A stretch of DNA of 64,000 bases from Branchiostoma floridae (Eukaryota; Chordata; Leptocardii; Amphioxiformes; Branchiostomatidae), in assembly GCF_000003815.2 (NCBI RefSeq), contig NC_049997.1, forward strand, positions 5,530,776 through 5,594,775, given 5' to 3'. Shown here piece by piece: positions 12,801 through 22,719 of this stretch. Under the pieces are notes generated by a model. The model had not been told where the DNA came from. It did not search any database and saw only the letters and a program-made list of their open reading frames with translations. How positions within the stretch are numbered: position 1 is the first letter of the stretch; each line of letters opens with the position of its first letter. The translations under genes and the position numbers were made by a program.

Positions 12801-15800
12801 TATGTTGTAAGTTGGGCTTTTTTCAGAACTATCGGGCCAATTTTGTTTCAAACTTTGGAAGAGAATAACTCGAGAATATGTTGCTGGATGATACAAATTA
12901 TTCAAATCAATTGCTAATTTGCATGATTAATTAGAAAGTTTATAAATCCACTGCATTGCATAATACTGGACTCTCAAACTTGTCAAATTATGCAGAGAGG
13001 AATGGCAATAGATATCAATTATGCTAATAAAGACCTCATTTGCATGATTAATGAGAAAATACTACAATTCCTTAGTGGTAAGTGATGGGAATTTACAGTA
13101 TTACAAAGCTAAGTAAAGATGAACATTATTGGACATAAATCATGTAGTAATTTATGAGCAAATGCTACAAAAGCCTTCTTTGCAATTTGAATACATACAT
13201 ATGGAACAATTTGTGCTATTGGGTAGAAAGATGATCACCTGAGATATGTTATGCAAATGAGGAATTTATTTGCATAATCAATAGGAAATGATATTTCTCA
13301 TATTGCTTCGACCTCCAACCTCTCCTGCCTTAATTTTTAGTAAATGCTATCAAGTTTTTTGTTTATTCCAATTGATATTTGTTGACAATAAATTGGAGCA
13401 TGATTGATTTATTTTATAGCTTGAGTTATGACTATCACTCTGATTTTGAGTTCAACCTACATTTGTTTTCTGTCATTTCAAAGTAATGATTTATAGTATA
13501 TTTCTGTTGTTATATTCAGTCTGTATTATTTCAATCTGGACTCCAGGAAGACTATGTTGAATCCCTAGTGGAGATCTCAATAAACCAAACCAAACTCGAA
13601 AAGGTTAATACAATCTGGTGAAGGTATGAGATCATGGAGAGTCTTCTTTGCATTTGCATTGTCTTCTGGTTTGGAAAGACATTGTTACTCATGATCACAG
13701 TACAAAATGCAATGAATGCTTAATTCTTTTCCAGGAGCTCCCCCTCCACTGCCCATTGTGGTGGAAATACTTGCACAAGTCAGGCCCAGTGTTAAATACC
13801 CAAAGCAAATGAAAAGCTATGCTTCAGCAAGAGAAAAACTAGTCACTTTGGATCTCACCACAGTAACAGACGAGATACTTGAATTGCTGGAACAGGTGAA
13901 GCCTGAAATAAAGACCATGGAAGACTTGCTTGACACTGCAGAGGCAATAGAACAGATAGAGAAATTCAAAGGTGTTAATGTCACTGGCATAAGGATAGGC
14001 AGTCTGGTCTTCTACCTGCAATGTACAGATTTGGGTGGCCTGGGTGAACTGTGGTTCATGTACAAAAATGGGAAACTGAATGACCTTCTGGTCAGTAGTT
14101 TGGTAAGTGAGGAAACCGTACAGCAGCTCTGTGCTGAGAGCATCTCTGTGAAGACAACCATCAACATACAGGACTTCAGGAAGGCTCTGGTCTACCTACT
14201 CACTACATCTACTGCTAACGGTAACTATATTGATATTAATTAAAAACCTTCAATTTTCTTACTTAGTCATCAGTACATCATTAAATATACCAAGGAGGTT
14301 AACCTCCTTGAATATCCTTAGAATTTTCTAAGATTGTCTCTTTCTGAAAGTCTATTGCATGCCAAATCTGTCACCAAAATCATTAATATGATAAATCAGT
14401 TTAAAGTGAGTTGTCTACATATAAATATATAATATTTACACACAATGGAAGACAAACTGAAAAGGATGCAATTCGAAATCAATTTTCATGTTGTATTGTG
14501 ATAACAAATATAATTCAATCATAAAATGTATAAAATACTAATCACCTTCAGTCTGTACCTTATATTTAAAGGACAACACACACCAAGACTACCTCAGGAG
14601 TACCCCCTCTACCATCCACACATCCACAACAGGAGCAATGTGCTGGACGTACTTCATCTTGATGACACAAAACTGACCAGGTCTACAGTGGACCTGACAG
14701 AGAACAGACAACATCATCTCAGGACCAAACTTAGCCAGCTAAAAATAGCAGGTACAAAATAAGTCATTGATTATATAGCAGAGTGAAATGTAATATGAAT
14801 GCCACAATCATGGACAATGTGATATGGGTATACATGCTCTCTTCTGCATAACAGTAGCAATATTCCCAAAATTCAGAAAAAGATCATCATAACTGGCAAG
14901 CATTGATTATTGCAAAATGTTGAAATTGCAGAAAGCCTGTGAAAATGTGATCTTGCAACACCTAAAGGAAAGTAACTTAATTTACATGTGGCCATGGTAA
15001 AAAATGGCATATTCTAACTATAGGGCAATGTACTTAACTTAGGCAATATTGAAAGCTATATTTTATGGTTTTATATGTCTGTGCTACATTATGAAATGAC
15101 CATTGCTGTATGAATTAAAAGATGACCAACATAGCTTACAAGTTAACATGATTATAAAAAAGGTCTAAATTTTTGCTATAGGTTCATGTACTTGTAATGA
15201 GTAAAATTGAAAAGCTATATTATTCAATTGTTTCATATTTCTGAGTTAAATTTTAAAATTGTTATTTGAATTCAAAGGTGACCAACAGACTACATACACA
15301 CCAGATGACACAGATGTCCCACCTGATGACACAGATGTCCCACCTGATGACACAGATGTCCCACCTGATGACACAGATGTCCCACCAGAGATGTCAGAAC
15401 TGACCTCACTGGACATCAGGGAACTGGAACAGCTGATGAAACAGCCCAGAAAGAGAACGTTTTCTGTAGGTTCTGAGTCATCAGGGTACCATACAGGCAC
15501 TCCTGGATCAGGACTCAGCAGACCTGACTCGCCTACAGGTATGGTAATGATACTTTCAAATTGGCAGTCAACCGATATGTTCTAATTTCCTAAGATGACA
15601 TGGTGGTAGCAAACAGTGAACTGCATTATCTAAAAAGCTGTCTCCCTAATACCCCTGTCACATTGTCGACAGTCTTTGGGCGTACTTTGCGATCGAGGAA
15701 GGTTTTTCAAATTTAAGATCAACAAAAGGTCGCACATATTTTTTGGCTGAAAACCGTTCCAGATTGTCACATTGAGCGTGGCATGGATGACTGCTCAAGA

Positions 15801-17476
15801 ATACATTTATGATAATCTTAGCCTCCCATGACATGCCAATGATGTACATGTACATGTAAATGTTCCTGACAAAAAGGCAAAGGGGACATAAAAAATAACA
15901 GCGACTAGTTGCTGATGTTAAGAACAAGCTTTGGTGCATAGTGAGCATCGGGCAACTCCTAAAAATTGCCAATGATCACTAAAAATAGATGTTTGCACAA
16001 TGTGACATGGGTAAACATATAACAAACTTTTGCGTGCACAAAAATACTTGAGCTCTGTGCACAGGAGATCAGGGGAAATGAACAATATGATGTGATCAGT
16101 CATAAACAAAATGTATTATTAAATACAAAATATAATAATAGAATTCTTTAACTGTGAACTTAATTAGTCAAATGCATTCACAAAAACTTGTGTTTAAAAG
16201 GCTTAAACAAGCATTACCAGGTTAAAATAATACTTAAGACCTTAATTTCTATTTGCCTTTCCTAGAAGATGAGCTTGAAACAAAGAACATGCTGAGGACC
16301 CTCCTTGCTAAACTGAACACACCTGCAGTGAGGAAAGACAAGGCACGACAGCTTGATCTGTACTGTCAGATAGGAGATCTCTACAGGACTAAACTACACA
16401 ACTTACAGTCAGCTCTGCAGTATTACCAGAACATGTTAGAGTGTTCTCAAGAACTGTCAGAAAACACAAAACAAGCGAAGGCCTACAGCAGACTGGGTCT
16501 GACATGTGACATGTTAGGTCTGCAACAGGAAGCATACGCGAACCATGAGAGAGCTCTGGCTATCTATAGAGTAGAAACCAGTAATGAAATTGACATTTGT
16601 ATAGCTTACAAGAACCTGGCCTCATCATTAGCACTGTCAGATCAAGTTTCAGATGCAAAAACTAACTATGAAACAGCCTTAGCTGTTGCCATGGAGACAG
16701 GAAACAAGACTGAACAGATGGACATTTACTGTAAGCTGGGTGATTTACACAGGGAACAGCTACATGAACCACAGGTCTCACACAAGTACTACACAGAGAT
16801 GTTGGCACTAGCCAGGGACTTGGGGAGGAAGGACAGGGAGGGGCTGGCTTACAACAGACTGGGACTGGCTTGTGATGACATGCAGGATTATGAGGCAGCT
16901 CTAGGGCAGTTTCAGAAGTACTTAAAGATGAGTGAAGAAAGTGGAAACAAGACTGCACAGATAACAGCACATCAAAACATAGTTGGTTCCTACAAGGCAC
17001 TGGGTAAACTGGACCTGGCCAGATATCACTATCAATCAGCATTGACTCTTGCCATGGAGATAGGAAACAAGACTAAACAGATGGACATTTACTGTATGCT
17101 GGGTGATCTACACAGGGAACAGCTACATGAACCACAGGTCTCACACAAGTACTACACAGAGATGTTGGCACTAGCCAGGGACTTGGGGAGGAAGGATAGG
17201 GAGAGGATAGCTTACAACAGACTGGGACTGGCTTGTAAGGACATGCAGGATTATGAGGCAGCTCTGGAGTGGCATCAGAAGCACCTGAAGATGAGCCAAG
17301 AAAGTGGAGACAAGACTGAACAGATAGCAGCACATCAAAACATAGCTGTTTCCTACAAGGCACTGGGTAAACTGGACCTGGCCAGATCTCACTATCAATC
17401 AGCAATGGACATTGCCATGGCGACTGGTAACAAACATCAACAGGAAAACATTGCTGAAAACCTGGCTAAATTGTAG
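2653..17476 (+). CDS. GT4-TRADD-N-TPR protein, paralogue A (exons 2-8, spliced)
   Basis: Seven exons are visible: 2653-3858, 10313-10381, 12360-12452, 13735-14220, 14572-14751, 15278-15538 and 16266-17476. Each is bounded by AG and GT, and each intron is phase 1. With a first exon ATGG like those of B and C, the total is 3510 nt, or 1169 residues and a TAG stop. Order: GT4-type glycosyltransferase domain, two short linkers, TRADD-N-like adaptor, Ser/Thr/Pro-rich linkers, about nine TPRs. No signal peptide or membrane segment is evident, so a cytosolic protein is likely. TRADD-N domains bridge sensing and effector modules; TPRs bind partners. The role as an intracellular immune sensor/adaptor is inferred. 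Exon 1 would lie left of the window. Two LINEs and foldback elements sit in its introns and 3' region. The open frames beginning upstream of each acceptor are intronic artefacts. Confidence 0.85.
3969..5572 (+). repeat. Dispersed hairpin-ended repeat, intron 2 (left part)
   Basis: Two consecutive units (starting near 3969 and 5011) open with the imperfect hairpin CCTTTGCCA-GAA-TGGCTAAGG. They contain repeated blocks such as GATAACTCAAGAA, GGGCCCCCTAGCGGC and TTATGCAAAT/ATTTGCATAATTAATGA. The second unit is interrupted by the LINE at 5573 and resumes at 9110. The same sequence is present in paralogue B at about 41070-43135. No coding capacity was seen. It is probably a non-autonomous transposon; class uncertain. 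Confidence 0.6.
5573..9103 (-). mobile_element. CR1-group non-LTR retrotransposon inserted in intron 2 of paralogue A
   Basis: The element interrupts a repeat that is continuous in paralogue B (42600-42625), which marks both ends. The six bases AATTAT flank it at 5567-5572 and 9104-9109 as a short target duplication. It carries a single long ORF, a 3' untranslated tail of about 280 nt with an AATAAA-like signal, and about 200 nt 5' of the ORF. It lies antisense to the host gene. Confidence 0.85.
5856..8903 (-). CDS. LINE polyprotein: AP endonuclease plus reverse transcriptase (CR1 group)
   Basis: One uninterrupted 1015-residue frame. Residues ~130-350 form an APE-type endonuclease: FNPRSLLNK (Asn), VSETWF (catalytic Glu), AGDFNR and GTSDHNTV. 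Residues ~500-800 form the reverse transcriptase: LRPISLTSLLAK, VSTDYSKAFDRV (motif A Asp), GLPQGTLLGP and KFVDDLNLLE (FVDD catalytic box). The C-terminal region has the CLLRKLKHF and YVSYIRPVLEYCAPVW motifs common in CR1/Jockey-group LINEs. The N-terminus is basic (KRGRPRGRKAG). No separate ORF1 is seen, so the element is either single-ORF or 5' truncated. The lack of internal stops suggests recent insertion. Confidence 0.9.
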   Translation of the reverse strand: MLCGRSLSSEMASIGVLRYSAGFLRGLRRCTQGFIDVQAKEKLKTYGLFKRGRPRGRKAGTNFARNISTIVGNRPSPSLQSDHPLICKSASDFLCGPDPFNKRYLRPITCDRTKAPRRNVNNNRPRCGYQLPTFQIFNPRSLLNKLDEFQSVLSINNTDIAVVSETWFTPATPDQLMSVDGFSVFSKCRPDRRGGGVAVYVKDSLPSSLLDTFVPDELECLWVKIRPYRLPRNVSSLAVCAVYSPPNSGHDELLVDHLVDTIDSLRVKYPDIGIAVAGDFNRVDVTRVCASHNLCQVVKQPTRGQVTLDLLITNLASHYLPPTISPPLGTSDHNTVDFQPKTRTVINRTVRRVYRPIKDSALRLFGQWITSHRWSEVYTATSVCDKSRAMYTTLQGQIDHFFPLKVSRSHHQDKPWLSAEVKSLIHRRQQAFARNDDSTWKHLRNKVQRKIGDLKGTYYNSKVKSMKKDNITQWYKEIKTMMNSSCSEPVIHINGFAPDDKPGIAMEINKTLGSVIQSLPAIDTTALPAYLPSFPAPCVQPWDVYKELQRVKTRKAAGPDGIPGKIIKEFACELSEPFTDILNSSLQQGLVPDEWKCAVIVPIPKTKPPSITELRPISLTSLLAKVAERFVSRWVLTDIVPQIDVQQYGCLKGKSTTHCLLDLTNEVFKATDKPGVLCSLVSTDYSKAFDRVCHNLAIQRLLDLGLRPSVTRWIVDFLSNRSQAVRYHGTLSDSLKVTCGLPQGTLLGPLIFLAYINSAAHQAASKRWKFVDDLNLLEIRTPNLNPSSMQQDLNDLDNWSRTSHMKLHPKKCQVMHIQFRKTPYPTPPLTIDNTELQQVVVMKILGVLLQSDLRWNSHVDSICSKSSRRLCLLRKLKHFHVSIDDLVTVYVSYIRPVLEYCAPVWHSGLTTALSDRIEKVQRRAVRIILGHNYTSYTDACSDLGLPSLQARRLDLIKNFANSLRQSEHFLHLLPPARGEISGRLTRSSHKLNTTRCRTERYRNSAVPFMVRLLNE
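9110..9640 (+). repeat. Dispersed hairpin-ended repeat, intron 2 (right part)
   Basis: This continues the repeat unit interrupted by the LINE and ends at TTTGGCAAAGGTATG...GAACTCTAGTT. The half-palindrome TTTGGCAAAGG pairs with CCTTTGCCA at the unit's start. From 9641 to 10312 the intron holds nothing recognisable. A 98-residue open frame at 9995-10291 is discounted because its poly-G run differs in length in paralogue B. Confidence 0.55.
10313..10381 (+). CDS. Exon 3 of paralogue A: short linker
   Basis: This is a 69-nt, phase 1-1 exon of 23 codons, acidic and Gln-rich (from DTGAKQPATGQEQ to EEIEEG). The acceptor is TGCCCACAG. The donor GTACGA is weak, so skipping is conceivable and would keep the frame. 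It is almost identical to 43816-43884. Confidence 0.65.
10862..10996. mobile_element. Small foldback MITE, family 1
   Basis: Inverted ends AATACAACACGGTGTATTCCG and CGGAATACACCGTGTTGTATT enclose a GC-rich core with a second dyad (GGGTCGGACC...GGTCGG-type). Copies lie at 44364-44499 and, in inverted orientation, at 63831-63956. Confidence 0.75.
11184..11592. mobile_element. 409-bp foldback element with ~33-bp inverted ends
   Basis: The ends are AGCCTGGGTACCATCCGG and CCGGATGGTACCCAGGCT. An internal dyad pairs AATGGGTTC...ACTCGTTCGA with TCGAACGAGCG...GAACCCATT. Paralogue B has an uninterrupted AAAAGCTATTATA at the equivalent site near 44681; in A, AAAAGCT flanks the insert on both sides. The rest of 11593-12359 shows nothing recognisable. 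Confidence 0.75.
12360..12452 (+). CDS. Exon 4 of paralogue A: short linker
   Basis: This is a 93-nt, phase 1-1 exon of 31 codons, polar and basic (NNTQHPGKLPNRKRD, then ETGESRKAFKG). The acceptor is TTTATCCACAG and the donor is AAAG/GTAACT. The identical counterpart is 45433-45525. Confidence 0.7.
12505..13310 (+). repeat. Dispersed repeat in intron 4
   Basis: Member of the family seen in intron 2, recognised by CTTGCCAAGAAGGTTATG at the left, GGTACTGCAG, GAATAACTCGAGAA, and ATTTGCATGATTAAT blocks on the right. Paralogue B carries the same copy at about 45580-46370, so it predates the duplication or was copied with it. Confidence 0.5.
13735..14220 (+). CDS. Exon 5 of paralogue A: TRADD-N-like adaptor domain
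   Basis: This 486-nt, phase 1-1 exon encodes 162 residues. The core RIGSLVFYLQCTDLGGLGEL is followed by WFMYKNGKLNDLLVSSLVSE and a terminal beta/alpha pair (SVKTTINIQDFRKALVYLL). The pattern of two hydrophobic strands around helices with a Y-x-x-G-x-L core followed by a long helix is what I recognise from TRADD N-terminal domains and their bacterial and invertebrate relatives. An N-terminal helical segment (TDEILELLEQVKPEIKTMED) precedes it. TRADD-N mediates homotypic or heterotypic assembly in death/immune signalling. The family call is by eye and needs a profile search. Confidence 0.65.
14291..14310. other. Perfect 20-bp palindrome in intron 5
   Basis: CAAGGAGGTTAACCTCCTTG is self-complementary. 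A related half-site (CCAAGGAGGTTAT) borders the minisatellite in paralogues A and C. Possibly a remnant of a hairpin-ended element. The rest of intron 5 (14221-14571) shows nothing else. Confidence 0.45.
14572..14751 (+). CDS. Exon 6 of paralogue A: linker
   Basis: This 180-nt, phase 1-1 exon encodes 60 residues. It begins with the conserved block PRLPQEYPLYHPHIHNRSNV and LDVLHLD, which paralogue B shares, and then diverges into a polar tail (ENRQHHLRTKLSQLK). The acceptor is TATATTTAAAG and the donor GCAG/GTACAA. The following intron (14752-15277) holds no recognisable element. Confidence 0.65.
15278..15538 (+). CDS. Exon 7 of paralogue A: linker with PDDTDVP repeats
   Basis: This 261-nt, phase 1-1 exon encodes 87 residues. 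Four perfect or near-perfect 21-bp repeats (15301-15385) encode PDDTDVP, followed by SELTSLDIRELEQLMKQPRK and a Ser/Gly/Pro-rich tail (SESSGYHTGTPGSGL). It has no clear sequence match in paralogue B, which has two different Ser-rich exons here. Likely disordered. The intron that follows (15539-16265) shows nothing recognisable. Confidence 0.65.
16266..17476 (+). CDS. Exon 8 of paralogue A: TPR array
   Basis: This terminal coding exon of about 403 residues ends at TAG 17474-17476. It has about nine tetratricopeptide repeats with the usual A-x-x-x-x-G/Y-A-x-x-x-F pattern, for example AYNRLGLACDDMQDYEAAL and AAHQNIAVSYKALGKLDLA. Positions ~150-400 are built from a 363-bp (121-residue, three-TPR) unit present twice (repeat register 16715 and 17078), with a partial third that caps the array. 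The units are nearly identical at DNA level. The array is expected to form a binding superhelix for a partner or ligand. Confidence 0.9.
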
Positions 17477-17518
17477 CAAGGCCTACAGGAATCTGATTAA
17501 AACAGTACAATACTGCAT

Positions 17519-20500
17519 CTCTAAAACCATTGCTGACTCTGTAGTAAGATGTGATATAAGACCAAGCATTAAAACAGATCATCAAGCAATATTCCTTAAG
17601 ATAAGCCTAAATACAAAAGATAAAGGATATGGCTATTGGAAACTAAATACAGAAGTTCTGAAAGATGAAGAATATTGTGAAGGGATAAAAAAATTAGTTG
17701 AGAATGCAAAAAAAGAGGACAGTGATTTACCACCAAGTTTGATGCTGGAACTGTGTTATGTTAGAATCAGGGACTTTTCCATATCATATTGTAAGAATAG
17801 AGCTAAGGAAAGAAAAAAGAAAGAAACAGAACTGACAGATAGAGTAAAAGCACTCACACTTTACCTAGAGAATCAAGAAAAAGGTGATGATAAAGCTGAA
17901 ACTGAACTGGAAAGAACAAAAACACAGTTAGGAAATTACTATGAGGAAAAAGCTAGAGGAGCTTACATAAGAGCAAGGGCAAAGTGGATAAAAGAAGGGG
18001 AAAAGTGTACAAAATTCTTCTTAAATCTAGAGAGGCATAATGCTACCCAATCCAATATTGACATGTTAAAACTAGGAGATAATGTGATCACAAACCAAAA
18101 TGAAATATTAACAGAAACAGTGAAATATTACAAAGACTTGTATGCACAAGAAGACATTAACCTGGAAGAGGTGGACAAATACTTGTCTGACATAGAATTA
18201 GATTGCACCCTAAGTGATGAGGAGAAAGAAAAAATACATGTAGATTTTCAGATCACAATAGAAGAATGTGAATGTGCATTAGAGAGTATGAAGAGCAACA
18301 GGGCTCCAGGACCAAACGGGCTCCCATCAGAGTTCTTCAAAAAATTCTGGAGTTTATTAGGACCTATTATTTTTAAGTCCTTTATGGAAAGTTTTGAAAA
18401 CAAAACCTTAGCATATTCACAAAGAAAAGCACTGATAAAACTACTGCACAAGAAAAATGAATTACATATGTTAAAAAATTGGAGACCAATCAGTCTACTC
18501 AACTGCGACTACAAAATAATTGCATTTACGCTTGCCAATAGAATTAAAACAGTTATTTCAAAACTTGTTCACCAAAATCAGACAGCATACATAAAAGGAC
18601 GATTCATAGGTGAAAACATAAGACTAACAAATGACATAATATTTTATACAAAACAGAAGAAAATACCTGGTAACGTTATACTTTTGTTCCTTGATTTTGA
18701 AAAAGCATATGATACGGTAAATAGAGACTTCATGTATAAAACTATGGAAAAATTCAACTTTGGTCCAAATTTCACTCAATGGATTCGCATTCTTTATAAA
18801 GATACCCGCAGTAGTATATTGAATAATGATTGGATCTCTGAACCCTTCGCACTGGAAAGAGGAATAAGACAAGGCTGTCCTCTATCATGTTTATTGTTCA
18901 TACTGGTTACTGAAATTCTGTCTACTAAATTAAGAAAATCTCAAAGTGTCAGAGGTATCACTGTTCCACATGCGGAAGGTTCAGAAGAAATAAAGATAAC
19001 ACAAGTTGCTGATGATACCACTTTAGTTCTTGCAGATGAAAGTTCAATAGAAAATGCAGTAAAACTTATCATTGACTTTGGAAGGGTAGCTGGGACAAAA
19101 CTTAATCAAAATAAAACTCAAGCTATGTGGATAGGATCATGGGAAAATAAAGAGAAGTGTATGTTGGGTTTACAATGGACCAAAGGACCAGTTAAGGCAA
19201 TTGGGGTCTACTTTGGACATGATCCTCGTGTTTGTGAGTTGTTGAACTGGGAAAAGAAAATAGAAAGATTGAAGAATGTATTTAACCTATGGAAAAATAG
19301 AAAACTAACACTCTATGGAAAAATAACCGTTGTGAAACAGTTAGCACTATCTCTGATTACATACAATTTGATGAATATAGACACTCCAGAATGGGTACTT
19401 AAAACTGTAGAAAAGGAATGTTGGACCTTTATATGGGATGGAAAGAAAGATAAGATAAGTAGAAAATGTATGATCAGAGACCACAGTGATGGTGGGATAA
19501 GTATGGTTGATTGGAGAGCCCAACACCAGGGCTTCTTAGCCCTTTGGGTAAAGAGACTCAACCAAGGACATAATGTGCAATGGAAACTTATCCCAAAATA
19601 CTATTTCAGTAAGTGTGGAATAGATAATTTGATTTTCAATATGAACTTTTGTAGGAAGGGGGACTGCCCCAAACTACCAGTTATGCCAATCTTTTATAAG
19701 GAGATAATATTGGCCTGGCATCAAGCAGGTGGAGGGGTAAAGAAGGTACCAGAAACAGCAAAAGAGATCATGAATGAGGTAATATGGGGAAATCAGTATA
19801 TTAAACTGGGTAATAGAACTTTGTATTATAAACACTGGATTGAGTGTGACCTCATACATATTCGAGATGTTTTCATGCAAGGGAAATATATAAACGCACA
19901 AGATTTATTTTTGAAATTATATGACACCAGGAATTTCCTAGTTGAACATAATAATGTATGGGTTGCTATACCAGGGCATTGGAAAGCATTGTTGAGCCAG
20001 GTTGGGGATCAGCATACAGATGGTGATGTGACCAACCATATCAGCTTGGAATTTTGAAGACTGTATTTGTTCCCCTAGACAAACTCACCTCTAGGAGTCT
20101 TTATAACCAGATAAAATCACAGAATGTTATAGAAAGTAAATGTATTGATGAGTGGATTGAACTACTTGATGTTACAATTTTAGATAAGAAGTTAATTTGG
20201 AAAAATTTAATTGTTAACATTAAAGAGAACAAATTAAAAGAACTTAATTTCAAACTCCTGCACAACATTTTACCCTGTGGATTAAAACTAAATAAGTGGC
20301 AAATTAAAAACAAACTGGGTGAAATATACAGCCCTGTATGCACACTATGCAATGAAAAAGACACCTATGTCCATATGTTCTATAACTGTAGAAAGCTGGG
20401 GTTGTTTTGGAAGGATGTTGGAAATGTGTTGTATCGAAAAGGATTACATGTCACAATAACAAAACCACTTATATTTCTTGGAATCAGTAATATATGGTCT

Positions 20501-20638
20501 GTTAACAGGATAATCTCGATTGCAAAGTTCTCTATTTTTAAACAGTGGTTGAGACATATAGATACTAATACAGAGTTATACAGCAACATATTTCAAACAT
20601 TTTTGACAGACCTAAAGTTAATGTCGCACAGAAATTGA
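17519..20638 (+). pseudogene. L1/Tx1-type ORF2 protein fragment with one frameshift
   Basis: The frame begins near the end of the endonuclease domain (KTDHQAIFLKI, the terminal SDH-like motif). It continues through a basic spacer into the reverse transcriptase: NRAPGPNGLPSEFFKKFW, NWRPISLLNCDYKI, FLDFEKAYDTVNRDF, GIRQGCPLSCLLF and QVADDTTLVLAD (catalytic DD). A stop at 20055-20057 ends this frame; the protein resumes in another frame overlapping at 20054 and ends at 20638. The tail contains CTLCNEKDTYVHMFYNC, the C-terminal CCHC-like motif of this clade. 5' truncation plus the frameshift make it inactive. The upstream 17412-17518 part of the open frame is host sequence. Confidence 0.85.
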
Positions 20639-21070
20639 AATATCCATGTTTCTGAACATATATAGTATGAAATAAGAAGAACAAAGTCTTGAGTAATTGC
20701 TGTCTTGCCCACAAGCTGGCAATATGACTGGGACTGTTGAGATGCAGATGTATCTGCTTTTTATTTGTGTTTCGATGCTTGCCATTTAATACTTTTGTTC
20801 TCCCTTCGTGAGCACTTACTTGTTGCATTTTATAAAGGGAGAGGAGCTAAGTTCTTTAGTGCCAACGTTCATACTTTTTTCAGACAGTACTAGTGTAGTA
20901 CTGAAGTCAGGGGACATGTTGTAAAATATAATAACTCGTTATATATATGTGTATATTCGACGTAATCTATTTTGTTATTGTTTGTTACCATGGTTACTTA
21001 CACACTTCATTGTATCATTGATTGTAACATTGTGAATGAAGAATAAAATGTGGAAAAAAAAAAAAATAAA
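17519..21070 (+). mobile_element. 5'-truncated L1/Tx1-type LINE in the 3' region of paralogue A
   Basis: A 12-bp target duplication ACAATACTGCAT flanks it at 17507-17518 and 21071-21082. The left end lies inside the endonuclease domain, and the right end has AATAAA (21042-21047) and an A-rich tail. It lies 31 nt downstream of the paralogue A stop and in the same orientation; paralogue B has no insertion at the equivalent place after 51712. Confidence 0.9.
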
Positions 21071-21082
21071 ACAATACTGCAT

Positions 21083-21533
21083 AATTACAGAATTTGACAT
21101 ACAGCATATCCTATATTCAAACAATGGCAGCTAATAGCAACTTCATGGTTGCAACACTCAGATGCCTTTTTATACCTACTGATAAAATGAGATTAAATGA
21201 GATTTGTACATGGACATATCATATCTGTGAAAACACTTGGTAAACCTAAGTCACATGTGCAGTGTGTAAGCACATCAGGAAGTTTGTTGACAATAATGCA
21301 AGTGTTATTGTAATTTGATGATTAAGAAAGTGTTTACATATTTCTATCATATAACTTATAAATAGAGTAATATGTACTTGCTCAATTCAACATAGTGCAA
21401 TATTTCTATCATATAGTGTATGTACTTGTAAATATTTCCAGCTTGATTCAACATTATAGTGCAATATTTCTATCAATCATATAGTGTATGTACTTGTATA
21501 TAGAACTTTAACTGGATATATGTCATGGATATA
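21083..21533. other. Downstream flank of paralogue A, AT-rich
   Basis: Aligns with the region after the paralogue B stop (about 51750-52110), including GTAAACCTAA-TCACAT and repeated TATTTCTATCATATAGTGTATGTACTTG segments. No gene seen; probably ancestral 3' untranslated or downstream DNA, displaced by the LINE. Confidence 0.5.
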
Positions 21534-21548
21534 TTAATGTCAGTTCTA

Positions 21549-22719
21549 CCTTGAAATAGTTGAACTGTAATTTCCAACACCAAAATTGGACTCACCCAAA
21601 TTTTCGACTGTACAGCATCAGTCTTTGTCAAGGAATGAACAATCCACTGCTGTTGTGACAAGTTCACAGATCATCTAAACAGCCTTGATCCTGACATAAA
21701 GTTCACATTTGAGAAGGAATTAAAAAAGAGAACAGATCCTTAGCCTTTCTTGACACTTTGACAACAGTACAAGAAGACGGGTCCCTGCGAGTGACAATCT
21801 ACCGCAAACCTACTCATACTGATCAATATTTGAACTTCCAGTCGGAACATCCGTTAGAACACAAACTAAGTGTTGTACGTACCCTTTTCCACAGGGCGGA
21901 AACAGTGATAACTGACCCTCAAGACAAACAGAAGGAGAAACTTCACATTACCCAGGCGTTGAAAACGTGCGGATACCCCACATGGGCCATAGAGAAGGCT
22001 ACAGCACCCAAACCCCCATCACCCAGTGATACTACACAGAACAACGCCAGCAGAGGGAAAAACAGGGGAATTGTTGTGCTTCCTTACGTGAAAGGTGTAT
22101 CTGAAGGACTTAGAAGAATCTTCACCTCACATGGGATAAAAACCTGTTTCAGGCCGGCGAATACTCTGCGCAACATCCTTGTAGCACCTAAAGACAAAAC
22201 CCCTAAAGAACAAAAGTGTGGTGTCATCTATCATATTAAGTGCCAAGGACAGAACATCAGGGGCCCTTGTACAGAATCCTATATTGGGGAGACTGAGAGA
22301 TCACTTAAGACCAGGTTCCTTGAGCACAAACGCCCGAGTTCAAAAACCTCAGAAGTTTCCCAACATATACACATAGAATCGCCGGGTCATTCAGTGTCAC
22401 TAGACAAAGTTGAAATTTTGGACACAGAACCAGACTTTTTCGCCAGAGGGATTAAAGAAGCAATCTACATCCGGGCTCTACAACCATCCCTGAACAGAGA
22501 CGGTGGGCGCCATAGACTTCCTGCAACCTATAATCCACTGCTTACTGAGTCACGTGTTCTATCTACATAACGTGACGTCACAACAGCAGTGGATTGTTCA
22601 TTCCTTGACAAAGACTGATGCTGTACAGTCGAAAATTTGGGTGAGTCCAATTTTGGTGTTGGAAATTACAGTTCAACTATTTCAAGAATGACTTGTACCA
22701 ACACAGATGAACTTTCAAG
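21549..22719 (+). mobile_element. Penelope-like element fragment flanked by inverted repeats
   Basis: A 15-bp direct repeat TTAATGTCAGTTCTA at 21534-21548 and 22720-22734 bounds the insertion. Just inside, a ~109-bp inverted repeat (21551-21659 and 22577-22685) encloses the coding fragment. Paralogue B lacks the insert near 52115-52140. Inverted terminal sequences are a known arrangement for Penelope elements. Confidence 0.85.
21758..22570 (+). pseudogene. Penelope-type RT C-terminus with GIY-YIG endonuclease
   Basis: The C-terminal thumb region has VTIYRKPTHTDQYLNFQS and HPLEHKLSVVRTLFHRAET, typical of Penelope reverse transcriptases. It is followed by a linker and a GIY-YIG nuclease: SYIGETERSLKTRFLEHKR, then a downstream HIHIESPGHSVSLDKVEIL and EAIYIRALQPSLNRDGG (the metal-binding Glu and terminal Asn-containing motif). 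The Y-x-G-E-T-x-R-S pattern and Cys-containing CQGQ-type finger upstream are visible. The palm and catalytic RT motifs are absent and an in-frame TAG lies near 21740, so it is a 5'-truncated copy. Confidence 0.85.

Noticed and set aside
17412-17518. Possible fusion of the TPR protein to the LINE reverse transcriptase
   Set aside because: The LINE frame differs from the TPR frame, the TPR frame stops at 17474-17476, and the target duplication at 17507 shows a downstream insertion.
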